64,000 nt of DNA from Flavobacterium sp. (GTDB lineage Bacteria; Bacteroidota; Bacteroidia; Flavobacteriales; Flavobacteriaceae), in the NCBI RefSeq assembly GCF_027531705.1, contig NZ_JAPZSP010000001.1, positions 1 through 64,000 on the forward strand, written 5' to 3'. Under the pieces are notes generated by a model. It did not search any database. It had not been told where the DNA came from and was given only the letters and a program-made list of their open reading frames with translations. A program made the translations under genes and the position numbers. Positions 53,202 through 61,709 of this stretch are shown here, in pieces; the stretch's first letter is position 1, and each line of letters opens with the position of its first letter.

Positions 53202-54368
53202 TTATTCTTGTCTAAGCTCGATACTTTTAATAATTTCCAACTCTTCATCGGTTGGAACAAGCCCTGAATCTGTCCAATAATCGGTTAAAATTTTATTTTT
53301 TTTATTAAAAAGATTTTTGTCTTTAAAAACATCACTTTCTTTGAAACTATAATTTTGATTACTAAAATTAGTGGTTACAAAATAATTTCTAACTTCAATT
53401 TCGGTCGTTTTATTTTTATCAATTCGCTCAAAACCAATTTCTTCTTTTGATGACATCAAATAATAATCAGAACCATCAATTCTGTAAATAGTTTTAAAAA
53501 TTGATTTATATATATTTTTAGAACCAACAGCTGTTTTCTCTTTAGATTTTGCTAATGTAAAAGGGGAAATAACCGAGCTAACTTCAATTATCATTTTCTT
53601 TTCAGGATCATACACAATTTTGAAATCATCAAGTAAACCTTTGGCATTATCTATTGGCGTTGCCGACATTACATAATAATCTTTATTGGAAGAATAAACT
53701 TTTATCAAAAAATCATAATCTTTGAGAGCTTTCGGTTCTAATAATGGATTTAGGTATTTGAAGTTATAATAATTTTCCATTATGTTATTAAAATTATAAC
53801 CCAATAAATTATTACTTATTTCTTCCTCTACTAGACCAAAAGATCGGTTTTGTTCAACTAAAATATTAGATTTAAAATCTTTGGATTTACTAAAAATCTG
53901 AAAATTCATCAATCCATCAGTATAATAAGAATAATTTCCATTTAACTTAAAAAACTCTCTTGAATACACTTTTAGTCTTGCAGGTGCAATAAGTTGATTA
54001 ACAGAATTTCTAATTAATGATTTTAAAACTTTTTGGGGATGTTGCTTACTTAAGATAATTTCATCCAAATCATTCAGATTACTTTTTAAATAAACAACAT
54101 TTTCTTTTTCTTTTAAAATAGAAGTTCTAACCGTAGATCCTACATAAGAAGTATGCGAAATAATAATATTGGAACCGCCTTTTAGTTCAAAAGTTACTTT
54201 ACCTTCAGCATTACTTAACAGTGTTTGTTTACTTTTAACAACATAAACAGTAGCATCTTCTACAGGTTGATTGCTATCAATATCCTTTAGAATAATAGTT
54301 TTTTCGACACTTTGCGAAAATAAATGGAGTGAAATAAATAAAAAAAATAAAGCAAAATTCCTTTTCAT
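53202..54368 (-). CDS. Carboxypeptidase-regulatory-like domain protein (secreted)
   Basis: A 388-residue exported protein with a signal peptide (MKRNFALFFLFISLHLFSQS). Residues about 20-100 are a CarboxypepD_reg-like domain (IILKDIDSNQPVEDATVYVV and LLSNAEGKVTFEL). The rest (KVYSREFFKLNGNYSYYTDGLMNFQIFSKSKD, described by its YTDGLMNFQ) resembles other Bacteroidota envelope proteins with this domain but has no known activity. It is downstream of the ferredoxin gene on the same strand, with two hairpins in the spacer. Confidence 0.75.
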   Translation of the reverse strand: MKRNFALFFLFISLHLFSQSVEKTIILKDIDSNQPVEDATVYVVKSKQTLLSNAEGKVTFELKGGSNIIISHTSYVGSTVRTSILKEKENVVYLKSNLNDLDEIILSKQHPQKVLKSLIRNSVNQLIAPARLKVYSREFFKLNGNYSYYTDGLMNFQIFSKSKDFKSNILVEQNRSFGLVEEEISNNLLGYNFNNIMENYYNFKYLNPLLEPKALKDYDFLIKVYSSNKDYYVMSATPIDNAKGLLDDFKIVYDPEKKMIIEVSSVISPFTLAKSKEKTAVGSKNIYKSIFKTIYRIDGSDYYLMSSKEEIGFERIDKNKTTEIEVRNYFVTTNFSNQNYSFKESDVFKDKNLFNKKNKILTDYWTDSGLVPTDEELEIIKSIELRQE

Positions 54369-54379
54369 TTATTATAAGG

Positions 54380-54446
54380 TTTTAACAAAAATAGGACTTT
54401 TTTGTTAAAAACACTTTAAAATGTATTTTTTTATCGATAAAATACA
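54380..54446 (-). terminator. Two stem-loops between the ferredoxin and carboxypeptidase-regulatory genes
   Basis: Stem 1: 54380-54391 with 54399-54410, 12 bp perfect (TTTTAACAAAAA/TTTTTGTTAAAA), loop 7. Stem 2: TGTATTTT at 54422-54429 with AAAATACA at 54439-54446. Both are AT-only or AT-rich; the first is a weak terminator candidate for the ferredoxin gene. Confidence 0.5.
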
Positions 54447-54478
54447 CTTTTTAATGTAAAGTTAATCAAACAAAAGTT

Positions 54479-54829
54479 TTATTCGTTGTGCAAAAATGAT
54501 TGTCTATTAAGAAGTGTTTCTTCATTTTCAACATGATTGTCGTCTGGAATACAACAATCTACTGGGCAAACTGCCGCACATTGAGGTTCTTCGTGAAAAC
54601 CTTTACATTCGGTACATTTTCCTGGAACAATATAGTATAAATCATCTGAAATAGGCGTTTGAGCAGCATCTGCATCAACTTCTGTACCATCTGGAAGAAT
54701 TACTTTTCCTCTCAACTTTGTTCCATCTTTATATCTCCAATCGTCTGCTCCTTCATATATTGCAGTATTTGGGCATTCTGGTTCACAAGCACCGCAATTG
54801 ATACATTCGTCTGTTATTATAATTGCCAT
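54479..54829 (-). CDS. Ferredoxin with two [4Fe-4S] clusters
   Basis: A 116-residue electron carrier. The first cluster motif is [12 protein letters not shown] (Cys9, 12, 15, 19). The second uses Cys72 and Cys75 and then Cys84 and Cys88 ([10 protein letters not shown]), with the extended [13 protein letters not shown] spacing found in Bacteroidota and Alvin-type ferredoxins. The insert between the clusters (about 25-70) is also typical. It is divergent from an acyl-CoA reductase gene; a redox link with that enzyme is possible but not shown. Confidence 0.95.
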   Translation of the reverse strand: MAIIITDECINCGACEPECPNTAIYEGADDWRYKDGTKLRGKVILPDGTEVDADAAQTPISDDLYYIVPGKCTECKGFHEEPQCAAVCPVDCCIPDDNHVENEETLLNRQSFLHNE

Positions 54830-54835
54830 TTTTAA

Positions 54836-54903
54836 TGTTTAAAAGTTTATTAGTTTAAAAGTTTATTAGTTTAAAAAAACTTATAACTTTTTAAACTTTT
54901 GGC
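54836..54903. repeat. TTTAAAAG-rich intergenic tract, copy 3
   Basis: GTTTAAAAGTTTATTAGTTT is repeated nearly twice, followed by AACTTATAACTTTTTAAACTTT. Same unit as the tracts at 14233, 36052 and 57253. It lies between divergent ferredoxin and acyl-CoA reductase genes. Confidence 0.6.
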
Positions 54904-54972
54904 TATTGCCAAATTTCTATTTCATAATTTTGTGCAAAATTACAATCAAAACCATTCATAAACAAGTTACAA

Positions 54973-56031
54973 ATGTTACAAATCGAGAAAAAAAGATGTT
55001 TTGTTGAATTAGGTAAGTTTTTAACTCAATTTTCTTATGAAAAAACTGCTAAAAATGAAACTGTTCTAAATAATGATTTGTTCTATGATGATTTTATAAA
55101 TTTAATTGAATTATCACAATCACACAATGGTTGGTTCACACCAGAACAAGTCTATTTTGCCATCAATTCATGGGCAAATGCATTGACAGAAGAAAATTTA
55201 GACAAGTGGCTTTCACCCTACGATTTTTCTAATGTGAAATCAAAAACAGTTGGATTGATTCTTGCTGGAAATATTCCACTTGTTGGGTTTCATGATTTTC
55301 TGTCCGTTTTGATTTCTGGTCATAAAGTTTTGGTCAAGACTTCATCAAATGACCAACATTTAATTAAATTTTTAGCTAACTACTTAATTTCGGTAAATCC
55401 TGAAATTGAAAATTACATCACATTTACCGATGGAAAATTAGAAAATTTTGATGCGGTAATTGCAACTGGAAGCAATAATACAGCACGTTATTTTGAATTT
55501 TATTTCAAAGACAAACCGAGTATTATTAGAAAAAACAGGAATTCTGTAGTCGTTTTAAATGGAAACGAAACGCATGAAGATTTGGTTAATCTTGGAGAAG
55601 ATATTTTTAGGTATTTTGGTTTAGGTTGTCGCAATGTTTCTAAACTATTTGTTCCAAAAAACTATGATTTTCAACCATTTTTTAAAGCTATTTACGAATA
55701 TAAAGATGTTATTTTTTACGAAAAATATTCCAATAACTACGATTACAATAAAGCAGTTTTCTTAATGAGCAACTTCAAATTGTTGGATAACGAATTTTTA
55801 ACTTTGAAAGAAGATTCGAGTTATGCTTCGCCTATTTCATCTGTTTTTTATGAATATTATGAAAATTTAGAAGATATCAAAAAACAATTAGAAAACGATT
55901 CTGATCAAATTCAATGTATTGTTTCTAAAGGCATTGTGGAAAACTCCATCGCTTTTGGTGAAACTCAAAAACCAAATCTTTGGGATTACGCCGATACTAT
56001 TGACACTTTAGCATTTCTTCAGCAAATTTGA
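54973..56031 (+). CDS. Acyl-CoA reductase (LuxC-like)
   Basis: A 352-residue aldehyde-dehydrogenase-fold enzyme that reduces acyl-CoA, likely with NADPH. Family segments: VGLILAGNIPLVGFHDFLSVLISGHKVLVKTSSND (key residues G-N-I-P and K-T-S), AVIATGSNNTARYFEFYF, RKNRNSVVVL, and the catalytic Cys219 in GLGCRNVSK. The product aldehyde may feed wax or lipid metabolism; no luciferase genes are near. Acts in the cytoplasm. The serC-serA pair follows on the same strand after a 133-base spacer. Confidence 0.88.
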   Translation: MLQIEKKRCFVELGKFLTQFSYEKTAKNETVLNNDLFYDDFINLIELSQSHNGWFTPEQVYFAINSWANALTEENLDKWLSPYDFSNVKSKTVGLILAGNIPLVGFHDFLSVLISGHKVLVKTSSNDQHLIKFLANYLISVNPEIENYITFTDGKLENFDAVIATGSNNTARYFEFYFKDKPSIIRKNRNSVVVLNGNETHEDLVNLGEDIFRYFGLGCRNVSKLFVPKNYDFQPFFKAIYEYKDVIFYEKYSNNYDYNKAVFLMSNFKLLDNEFLTLKEDSSYASPISSVFYEYYENLEDIKKQLENDSDQIQCIVSKGIVENSIAFGETQKPNLWDYADTIDTLAFLQQI

Positions 56032-56114
56032 TTGCATTTTTCTCAAAAATTGTTATAAACTATAACGTTTTCGTTAATAACATAGTCCAATTATTGCCAA
56101 ATTCTAACCGCTTT

Positions 56115-56151
56115 TTCGTAAGCTATTTACGAAATTTGCGCCTTAAATTTG
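56115..56151 (+). promoter_or_regulatory. Hairpin and -7 box upstream of serC
   Basis: A 7-bp palindrome TTCGTAA/TTACGAA (56115-56121 with 56127-56133) is followed by TAAATTTG (56144-56151), a good -7 element match, 14 bases before the serC ATG. The palindrome sits where a regulator would block the promoter. No clear TTG -33 box is present at normal spacing. Confidence 0.45.
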
Positions 56152-56164
56152 CATTAACTTAACA

Positions 56165-57235
56165 ATGAAAAAACACAACTACAGCGCTGGACCATGCATT
56201 CTTCCTCAAGAAGTATTTGAAAAATCAGCACAAGCCATTTTAAATTTTAATAATTCCGATTTATCCATTTTAGAAATTTCGCACAGAAGCAAAGATTTTG
56301 TAGCCGTTATGGACGAAGCAAGAGCTTTAGTTTTAGAACTTTTAGGATTAGAAGGAAAAGGATATCAAGCCTTATTTTTAGCTGGTGGAGCCAGTTTAGA
56401 ATTCTTAATGGTTCCTTATAATTTAATGAAAACCGATGGAAAAGCAGCTTATTTAGACACTGGAACTTGGGCAAGTAATGCGATAAAAGAAGCCAAACAT
56501 TTTGGAGAAACTTTAATTGTAGCTTCATCAAAAGAGCAAAATTACAATCATATTCCGAAAGGATATGCTGTTCCTGAAGATGCTTCTTATTTTCATTGTA
56601 CAAGCAACAATACCATTTTTGGAACACAAATGAAGTCATTTCCGCAAACAAATGTTCCCGTGGTTTGCGATATGAGTTCGGATATTTTTTCAAGAACTTT
56701 AGATTTTTCAAAATTTGATTTGATTTATGCTGGAGCACAAAAAAATATGGGACCAGCAGGAACAACATTAGTAGTTGTTAAAGAAGAAATTTTAGGGAAA
56801 TCTGGAAGATATATCCCAAGTATGTTGGATTATGAAAAACATATTAAAGCAGAAAGTATGTACAATACGCCACCTGTTTTCCCAGTTTACGCTTCACTAT
56901 TAACATTACAATGGTTGAAAAACCTTGGCGGAATTGCAGCAATTGAGAAAATCAATGATGCTAAAGCCAATTTATTATATACAGAAATCGACAGAAACCC
57001 ATTATTTAGAGGAACTGCAGCTATTGAAGATAGAAGTATCATGAACGCTACTTTCTTATTAAACGATGAAAACCACGCTCCTATTTTTGACAAAATGTGG
57101 AAAGAAGCAGGGATTTCAGGATTGCCTGGACATCGTTCAGTTGGAGGTTATCGTGCTTCAATGTACAATGCTTTGCCACTGGAAAGCGTACAAGTTTTGG
57201 TTGATGTAATGAAAGAGCTTGAAGCTAAAATATAA
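56165..57235 (+). CDS. serC: Phosphoserine aminotransferase
   Basis: A 356-residue class V PLP aminotransferase making 3-phosphoserine from 3-phosphohydroxypyruvate, second step of serine synthesis. N-terminal YSAGPCILPQEV, GGASLEFLMVPYNL, then CDMSSDIFSR and the Schiff-base Lys193 in YAGAQKNMGPAG. The C-terminal HRSVGGYRASMYNALPL is the phosphate-binding part. It is followed by a phosphoglycerate dehydrogenase-like gene after a 72-base TTTAAAC-rich spacer, so the two steps are adjacent. Confidence 0.97.
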   Translation: MKKHNYSAGPCILPQEVFEKSAQAILNFNNSDLSILEISHRSKDFVAVMDEARALVLELLGLEGKGYQALFLAGGASLEFLMVPYNLMKTDGKAAYLDTGTWASNAIKEAKHFGETLIVASSKEQNYNHIPKGYAVPEDASYFHCTSNNTIFGTQMKSFPQTNVPVVCDMSSDIFSRTLDFSKFDLIYAGAQKNMGPAGTTLVVVKEEILGKSGRYIPSMLDYEKHIKAESMYNTPPVFPVYASLLTLQWLKNLGGIAAIEKINDAKANLLYTEIDRNPLFRGTAAIEDRSIMNATFLLNDENHAPIFDKMWKEAGISGLPGHRSVGGYRASMYNALPLESVQVLVDVMKELEAKI

Positions 57236-57252
57236 AAAACAAAAATAAATTA

Positions 57253-57302
57253 TAATTGAGTTTTCTAACTTTTAAACTCATAAACTATTAAACTCATAAA
57301 CC
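57253..57302. repeat. TTTAAAAG-rich intergenic tract, copy 4
   Basis: AACTTTTAAACTCATAAACT followed by ATTAAACTCATAAACC fills the serC-serA spacer, a diverged form of the same unit. Confidence 0.55.
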
Positions 57303-57307
57303 AAATT

Positions 57308-58261
57308 ATGAAAGTATTAGCCAACGACGGAATTTCAAAAAGCGGAATCAAAGCTTTAGAAAAAGGTGGATTTGAAGTAATTACTACCAAAGTAGCTCAA
57401 GAACAAGTTGCCAATTTCATCAATACAAACAATGTTGATGTAATTTTGGTACGAAGTGCTACCAAAGTTCGTAAAGATATTATCGATGCTTGTCCTAACC
57501 TAAAAATCATTGGTCGTGGTGGCGTTGGAATGGATAATATAGATGTAGAATATGCTCGTGCAAACGGAAAACATGTTATCAATACACCAGCATCTTCTTC
57601 AGAAAGTGTAGCAGAATTGGTTTTTGCACATTTATTTACTGGAGTTCGTTTCTTACACGATTCAAATAGAAACATGCCTTTAGAAGGTGATACTAATTTT
57701 GAAGGTTTGAAAAAAGCTTACGCAAATGGTATCGAACTTCGTGGTAAAACTTTAGGAATTATCGGTTTTGGAAGAATTGGCCAAGCGGTAGCAAAAATGG
57801 CTCTTGGACTTGGAATGAAAGTAATTGCTGCCGATAAGTTTGTTAGTAAAGCTGAAATCAGAGTTGATTTTTACACAGGACAATTCATAAATGTAGATAT
57901 TATTACTGAACCACTTGAAGATTTATTCAAACATTCCGACTTTATTACTTTACACGTTCCTGCCCAAGAAGGTTATGTAATTGATAAAGAAGAAATTGCA
58001 TTGCTAAAAGATAACGTTGGAATTGTAAATTGTGCTCGTGGTGGCGTTATTAATGAAGTTGCTTTAATAGAAGCTTTAGAAAATGATAAAATTTTATTTG
58101 CTGGTTTAGATGTTTTTGAAAACGAACCAACACCTGAAATTCAAATTCTGATGCATCCAAGAATTTCATTGACACCGCATATCGGAGCGGCTACTTTAGA
58201 AGCACAAGACAGAATTGGCACAGAACTTGCAGAGCAGATTATCGGTTTATTAAAAAAATAA
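57308..58261 (+). CDS. serA: D-2-hydroxyacid dehydrogenase, phosphoglycerate dehydrogenase-like
   Basis: A 317-residue NAD-dependent D-isomer dehydrogenase. The NAD loop is GFGRIGQAVAK, the catalytic Arg lies in CARGGVINE and the catalytic His in LTPHIGAAT. There is no C-terminal ACT domain, so it is the short, feedback-insensitive type. Position directly after serC supports the role of converting 3-phosphoglycerate to phosphohydroxypyruvate. Normal length for the short form. Confidence 0.88.
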   Translation: MKVLANDGISKSGIKALEKGGFEVITTKVAQEQVANFINTNNVDVILVRSATKVRKDIIDACPNLKIIGRGGVGMDNIDVEYARANGKHVINTPASSSESVAELVFAHLFTGVRFLHDSNRNMPLEGDTNFEGLKKAYANGIELRGKTLGIIGFGRIGQAVAKMALGLGMKVIAADKFVSKAEIRVDFYTGQFINVDIITEPLEDLFKHSDFITLHVPAQEGYVIDKEEIALLKDNVGIVNCARGGVINEVALIEALENDKILFAGLDVFENEPTPEIQILMHPRISLTPHIGAATLEAQDRIGTELAEQIIGLLKK

Positions 58262-58328
58262 TTATATAACAACTTAGATAAATCAAAATTTTATACATTT
58301 GATTAATAACAAATTAAAAAACAAAACA

Positions 58329-58889
58329 ATGTTCGAACAATTGACAGACTTAGTAAAACAATTTGGTGGTGAAGCAGTGGTGAATAATCCTGCTGTGCCA
58401 AATGAACAAAATGAAGCCGTAATGGAAGAAGCTGGAGGTTCAATCCTTTCTGGTTTAAAAGATATGGTTGCTGGAGGAAATATTGGCGATTTAGCAGGAA
58501 TGCTTTCAGGAAAAACTCCAATTGATATGAATAACCCAGTAGTTAAAGAATTAGCTGGAAAAGTTACAGGAAACCTTGGTTCAAAATTTGGACTATCACC
58601 TGAAGCTGCTGGTGGTGTTGCTGGTGGATTAATTCCACAGGTTTTAAACGGATTAGTTAACAAAGCAAAAGATCCAAATCAACCAGGTTTTAATGTAACC
58701 GATTTAGTTGGTGCCATTTCTGGTGGAAACGGTGGCGGATTGATGGATGCTGTTTCTAAATACGGTGGCATGTTTGGTTTAGACCAAGATGGCGACGGAC
58801 AAGTTGGAATGAGTGATGCAATTTCTGCTGTTACTAAAAAATCTGGTGGACTTGGTGGCATATTAGGTAAACTTTTTGGAGGAAAATAA
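58329..58889 (+). CDS. Gly-rich DUF937/YidB-like protein with an EF-hand-type loop
   Basis: A 186-residue soluble protein without signal peptide, rich in Gly, Ala and Met. An N-terminal helical part (MFEQLTDLVKQFGGEAVV) leads to repeats such as GGNIGDLAGMLSG and GNLGSKFGLSPEAAGGVAGGLIPQVLNGLV (key GGVAGGL). Near the C-terminus DQDGDGQVGMSD (152-163) fits a calcium-binding EF-hand or dockerin-like loop. I compare it with DUF937/YidB proteins; the role is unknown. The ATG at 58329 is used. A TACATTTG box at 58294-58301 may be its -7 element; a terminator follows. Confidence 0.7.
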   Translation: MFEQLTDLVKQFGGEAVVNNPAVPNEQNEAVMEEAGGSILSGLKDMVAGGNIGDLAGMLSGKTPIDMNNPVVKELAGKVTGNLGSKFGLSPEAAGGVAGGLIPQVLNGLVNKAKDPNQPGFNVTDLVGAISGGNGGGLMDAVSKYGGMFGLDQDGDGQVGMSDAISAVTKKSGGLGGILGKLFGGK

Positions 58890-58913
58890 TTTATAACTAT
58901 TTATAATTCAACT

Positions 58914-58941
58914 AAAATCATCTCTTTACAGGGATGATTTT
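58914..58941 (+). terminator. Terminator after the DUF937-like gene
   Basis: A 9-bp perfect stem AAAATCATC/GATGATTTT (58914-58922 with 58933-58941) with a 10-base loop ends in a run of T. Confidence 0.8.
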
Positions 58942-59010
58942 TTTGTTAAAAGCAAATTAAATTTAAGTTGATTCAATAATTTTTCAGTAATTTTATAAAA
59001 AATAAAACGG

Positions 59011-59442
59011 ATGAAAAATCTACTTTCAATTTTAGTCCTTTTTCTCATTATTATTGGATGTTCTACAACCTCTAAAACAATCCAAAAAACAGAAAATGAT
59101 TCCTCAAAAGTTTCTGATACAATTCGTATTGCCAATGACGAACTAGAATATGAAGTCATTATAATTGACCCAGGATTTTCAACATGGTTAGTAACACAAG
59201 CAAAACCTCGTGGATTTTACGGAGAAAGTTATCTTGAAGGTCGAAATCAAATATATGTAAACGAATGGAATAATCGTGTTTTGCAACCACAACGCTACAA
59301 TACAAATTTGTACGAAATGCAGATTAACTACGATTCTTCAATTCATTATGGCTACGAAGTAAATTATTTGATTTACAATTATTTTATTTATTTTCAATTA
59401 ACTAACAAACAACAGCTTTCAGGATTTGTTCCGCGTTACTAA
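59011..59442 (+). CDS. DUF6146-like lipoprotein
   Basis: A 143-residue lipoprotein (lipobox IIGC, Cys17). After the signal come SDTIRIANDELEYEVIIIDPGFSTWLVTQAKPRGFY (key IDPGF-WL) and a C-terminal block LYEMQINYDSSIHYGYEVNYLIYNYFIYF with FVPRY at the end. The pattern is that of DUF6146, a Flavobacteriia lipoprotein family of unknown function. A DUF6787-like gene follows 31 bases later. Confidence 0.8.
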   Translation: MKNLLSILVLFLIIIGCSTTSKTIQKTENDSSKVSDTIRIANDELEYEVIIIDPGFSTWLVTQAKPRGFYGESYLEGRNQIYVNEWNNRVLQPQRYNTNLYEMQINYDSSIHYGYEVNYLIYNYFIYFQLTNKQQLSGFVPRY

Positions 59443-59473
59443 ATGAATTAAATTTGTTGGACTTTTTATACTA

Positions 59474-59800
59474 ATGGGAAATTTTAAAGAACGCTGGAAT
59501 ATCACTTCAAATTGGCAAATGCTGATTATTTTCGTCGTTTTTGCCGTTACAGGTTCTACTTCTGCATTAATAGCAAAACCAATTTTAGCATTATTTGGAA
59601 TTACAAAAGAAACAATTTCAATTTGGTTATACTTTCCGTTATATATAATAATAATTCTTCCTTTTTACCAAGTTCTTTTAGTAACATTCGGATTTCTTTT
59701 TGGACAATTTAACTTCTTTTGGGCATTTGAAAAGAAAATGCTACGAAGTATGAAACTTGGTTTTATTGCCGATTATTTCGATTCATTTTCCAAAAAATAA
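59474..59800 (+). CDS. Small membrane protein (DUF6787-like)
   Basis: A 108-residue protein with two or three membrane helices (MLIIFVVFAVTGSTSALIAKPIL, IWLYFPLYIIIILPFYQVLLVTFGFLFGQF in part) and a charged C-terminus ending FDSFSKK. I recognise it as a Flavobacteriia family often next to the DUF6146 gene (DUF6787) and sometimes mislabelled diacylglyceryl transferase; it lacks any Lgt motif. The function is unknown. A terminator follows, shared with the convergent gene. Confidence 0.7.
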   Translation: MGNFKERWNITSNWQMLIIFVVFAVTGSTSALIAKPILALFGITKETISIWLYFPLYIIIILPFYQVLLVTFGFLFGQFNFFWAFEKKMLRSMKLGFIADYFDSFSKK

Positions 59801-59829
59801 AAATGCCAACCCTTTTCAGATTGGCATTT
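59801..59829. terminator. Bidirectional terminator between convergent small membrane protein genes
   Basis: A perfect 9-bp stem AAATGCCAA/TTGGCATTT (59801-59809 with 59821-59829) with an 11-base loop lies between the two stop codons. Confidence 0.8.
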
Positions 59830-59848
59830 AATAGATAATAACTAAATT

Positions 59849-60154
59849 TTAGTCTTCTTTTTTGATAACATAAGTATAAATCCAAGTAATTGTGAATGTT
59901 GGAATTACATCGGTAAAAGGAACAAGTTCTTCTAAGAATCCAAAAATACCCGCAATTTTACCTGTATTTCCTTTGTACATTTTGGCCAGTAAAAGTCCCG
60001 AAATTGGTGCCCAAATAACATCTATAATTTCAGCAAATCCAGGAAAAACATAGGAAATCATTCCTATTAAGTCAAACAAAATTCCGACAACTAACTTCGC
60101 CATTTTATGCGATTTAACTTGAGGTATTGTTTCAACTTGCAATTCTTTTGTCAT
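59849..60154 (-). CDS. Small membrane protein, unknown
   Basis: A 101-residue protein with a basic N-terminal stretch (KSHKMAKLVVGILFDLIGMISYVFPGFAEIIDVIWAPISGLLLAKMY, key segments GILFDLIGM and PISGLLL) and two hydrophobic helices; a third, IIPTFTITWIYTYVI, is likely. No family was recognised. It lies between folE and a terminator, on the same strand as folE and downstream of it. Confidence 0.6.
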   Translation of the reverse strand: MTKELQVETIPQVKSHKMAKLVVGILFDLIGMISYVFPGFAEIIDVIWAPISGLLLAKMYKGNTGKIAGIFGFLEELVPFTDVIPTFTITWIYTYVIKKED

Positions 60155-60205
60155 TTTTTATTCAATTTAAAAATTTGAATAAATCTATACAAAACAAATG
60201 CCAAA

Positions 60206-60877
60206 CTATTTTGGCTGATTTATCATATTGAAAAAATCGTTTCTATTTTCTTTTTCATTAAAAATTCCACCGTATTGAATAGTCGAAGTATAACTAGATT
60301 CATCTTTAATTCCGCGACTTGATACACATAAATGGGTTGCTTCCATAACAACAATTACATTATCTGTTTCCAGAACTGTTTTTAACTCGTTGTATATTTG
60401 CATAATCAAACGCTCTTGCACTTGAGGGCGACGAGAATAATAATCTACAATTCTATTCAATTTAGACAATCCTATAACTTTTCCGCTAGAAACATAACCA
60501 ATATGAGCTTTTCCAACTATTGGTAAAAAATGATGTTCACAGGTTGAGTTAAAACTAATATTGGCTTCAACCAACATTTTATCATAGTTATAGCTATTGT
60601 CAAAAACCGAAATTTTTGGCTTATTTGCAGGGTTCAAACCAGAAAAAATTTCTTGAATAAACATTTTAGCTACTCGATGTGGAGTTCCTTGTAAACTGTC
60701 ATCAGTCATATCTAATCCCATTTCTTCCATAATTATATGGAAATGCTTTTCGATGGTTTGCATTTTGTCAGCATCCGATTTATCAAATGCATCTGGACGC
60801 AATGGTGTATCAGCCGATGTCATTTGATGATTATCGCCAATCAATTCGTAAATTTCTTTTTCAATTAATGTGTTCAT
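60206..60877 (-). CDS. folE: GTP cyclohydrolase I
   Basis: A 223-residue enzyme that opens GTP to dihydroneopterin triphosphate, the entry to folate and pterin synthesis. Zinc ligands lie in STCEHHFLPIVGKAHIGY (Cys and His); SKLNRIVDYYSRRPQVQERLIMQI (key R-P-Q-x-Q-E-R-L) and MEATHLCVSSRGI complete the type I pattern. It is preceded by an N-terminal extension of about 40 residues. folP is elsewhere in this window (35221). A TAAATTTG box at 60908-60915 on the minus strand may be the -7 element. Confidence 0.96.
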   Translation of the reverse strand: MNTLIEKEIYELIGDNHQMTSADTPLRPDAFDKSDADKMQTIEKHFHIIMEEMGLDMTDDSLQGTPHRVAKMFIQEIFSGLNPANKPKISVFDNSYNYDKMLVEANISFNSTCEHHFLPIVGKAHIGYVSSGKVIGLSKLNRIVDYYSRRPQVQERLIMQIYNELKTVLETDNVIVVMEATHLCVSSRGIKDESSYTSTIQYGGIFNEKENRNDFFNMINQPK

Positions 60878-61034
60878 GGCTAAATGAGATTAAATTATTT
60901 TGTTGAACAAATTTACAAAAACTTTAAACAAATAATTTTATTTAACGTTTATTTATTATTTATGCAACGATAAATATTTCTTATACCTACAAACAATTTA
61001 GGAAATACTTTGTTTCTTTGTGAAAAATAAAAAG

Positions 61035-61697
61035 ATGATAAAAGCCTATAATATTCACAAGTATTACAATAGTTTACACGTATTAAAAGGTGTTGATTTA
61101 CATATAAAAAAAGGTGAAATTGTATCAATTGTAGGTGCTTCTGGTGCCGGAAAAACAACTTTGCTTCAAATACTTGGAACATTAGACAAACCAAAAATTG
61201 AAAACGGAACTTCACTAACAATAAATAATGAAGAAGTTTTGAAAATGAATGACAAAGCCATTTCAAAATTTAGAAATCAACATTTGGGATTCATTTTTCA
61301 ATTTCATCAATTATTACCTGAATTTACAGCTTTAGAAAATGTTTGTATTCCAGCTTATATCTTAGGAAAAGAAAAATCTGAAACCGAAAAAGAAGCCAAA
61401 CGACTTCTGGAATATCTTGGTTTATCGCATAGAATTTCGCACAAACCAAACGAACTTTCTGGTGGCGAACAACAACGTGTAGCGGTTGCAAGAGCATTGA
61501 TAAACAAACCTGCCGTGATTTTTGCCGATGAACCCTCGGGAAATTTAGATACTGCTTCTGCTGAAAATTTACATAAACTGTTTTTTCAACTTCGTGACGA
61601 ATTTGGTCAAACCTTTGTAATTGTAACTCACAACGAAGAATTAGCCAATATGGCGGATAGAAAATTAGTGATGGTTGATGGTAAAATTAGTGTTTAG
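61035..61697 (+). CDS. LolD-like ABC transporter ATP-binding protein
   Basis: A 220-residue ATPase of the MacB/LolD/FtsE class. Walker A is GASGAGKTT (34-42), the signature [10 protein letters not shown], Walker [13 protein letters not shown], and a switch histidine in VIVTHNEEL. It fits the ATPase of the lipoprotein-release system, but no permease gene is adjacent here, so the partner is elsewhere or this is another MacB-type ATPase. The ATG at 61035 is used instead of a GTG 15 bases upstream. TIGR02757 follows 12 bases later. Confidence 0.9.
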   Translation: MIKAYNIHKYYNSLHVLKGVDLHIKKGEIVSIVGASGAGKTTLLQILGTLDKPKIENGTSLTINNEEVLKMNDKAISKFRNQHLGFIFQFHQLLPEFTALENVCIPAYILGKEKSETEKEAKRLLEYLGLSHRISHKPNELSGGEQQRVAVARALINKPAVIFADEPSGNLDTASAENLHKLFFQLRDEFGQTFVIVTHNEELANMADRKLVMVDGKISV

Positions 61698-61709
61698 TAA
61701 TCCTTTATA

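Noticed and set aside
54973..56031. Bioluminescence (lux) operon suggested by a LuxC-like gene
   Set aside because: No luciferase, LuxD or LuxE genes are present; acyl-CoA reductases of this type occur without luminescence.
59474..59800. Diacylglyceryl transferase label for the small membrane protein
   Set aside because: It is far too short and has none of the Lgt motifs; a true lgt is present at 40711-41625.
61020..61034. GTG start for the LolD-like gene
   Set aside because: The ATG 15 bases downstream begins at the family's usual N-terminus; the extra residues are lysine-rich and unconserved.
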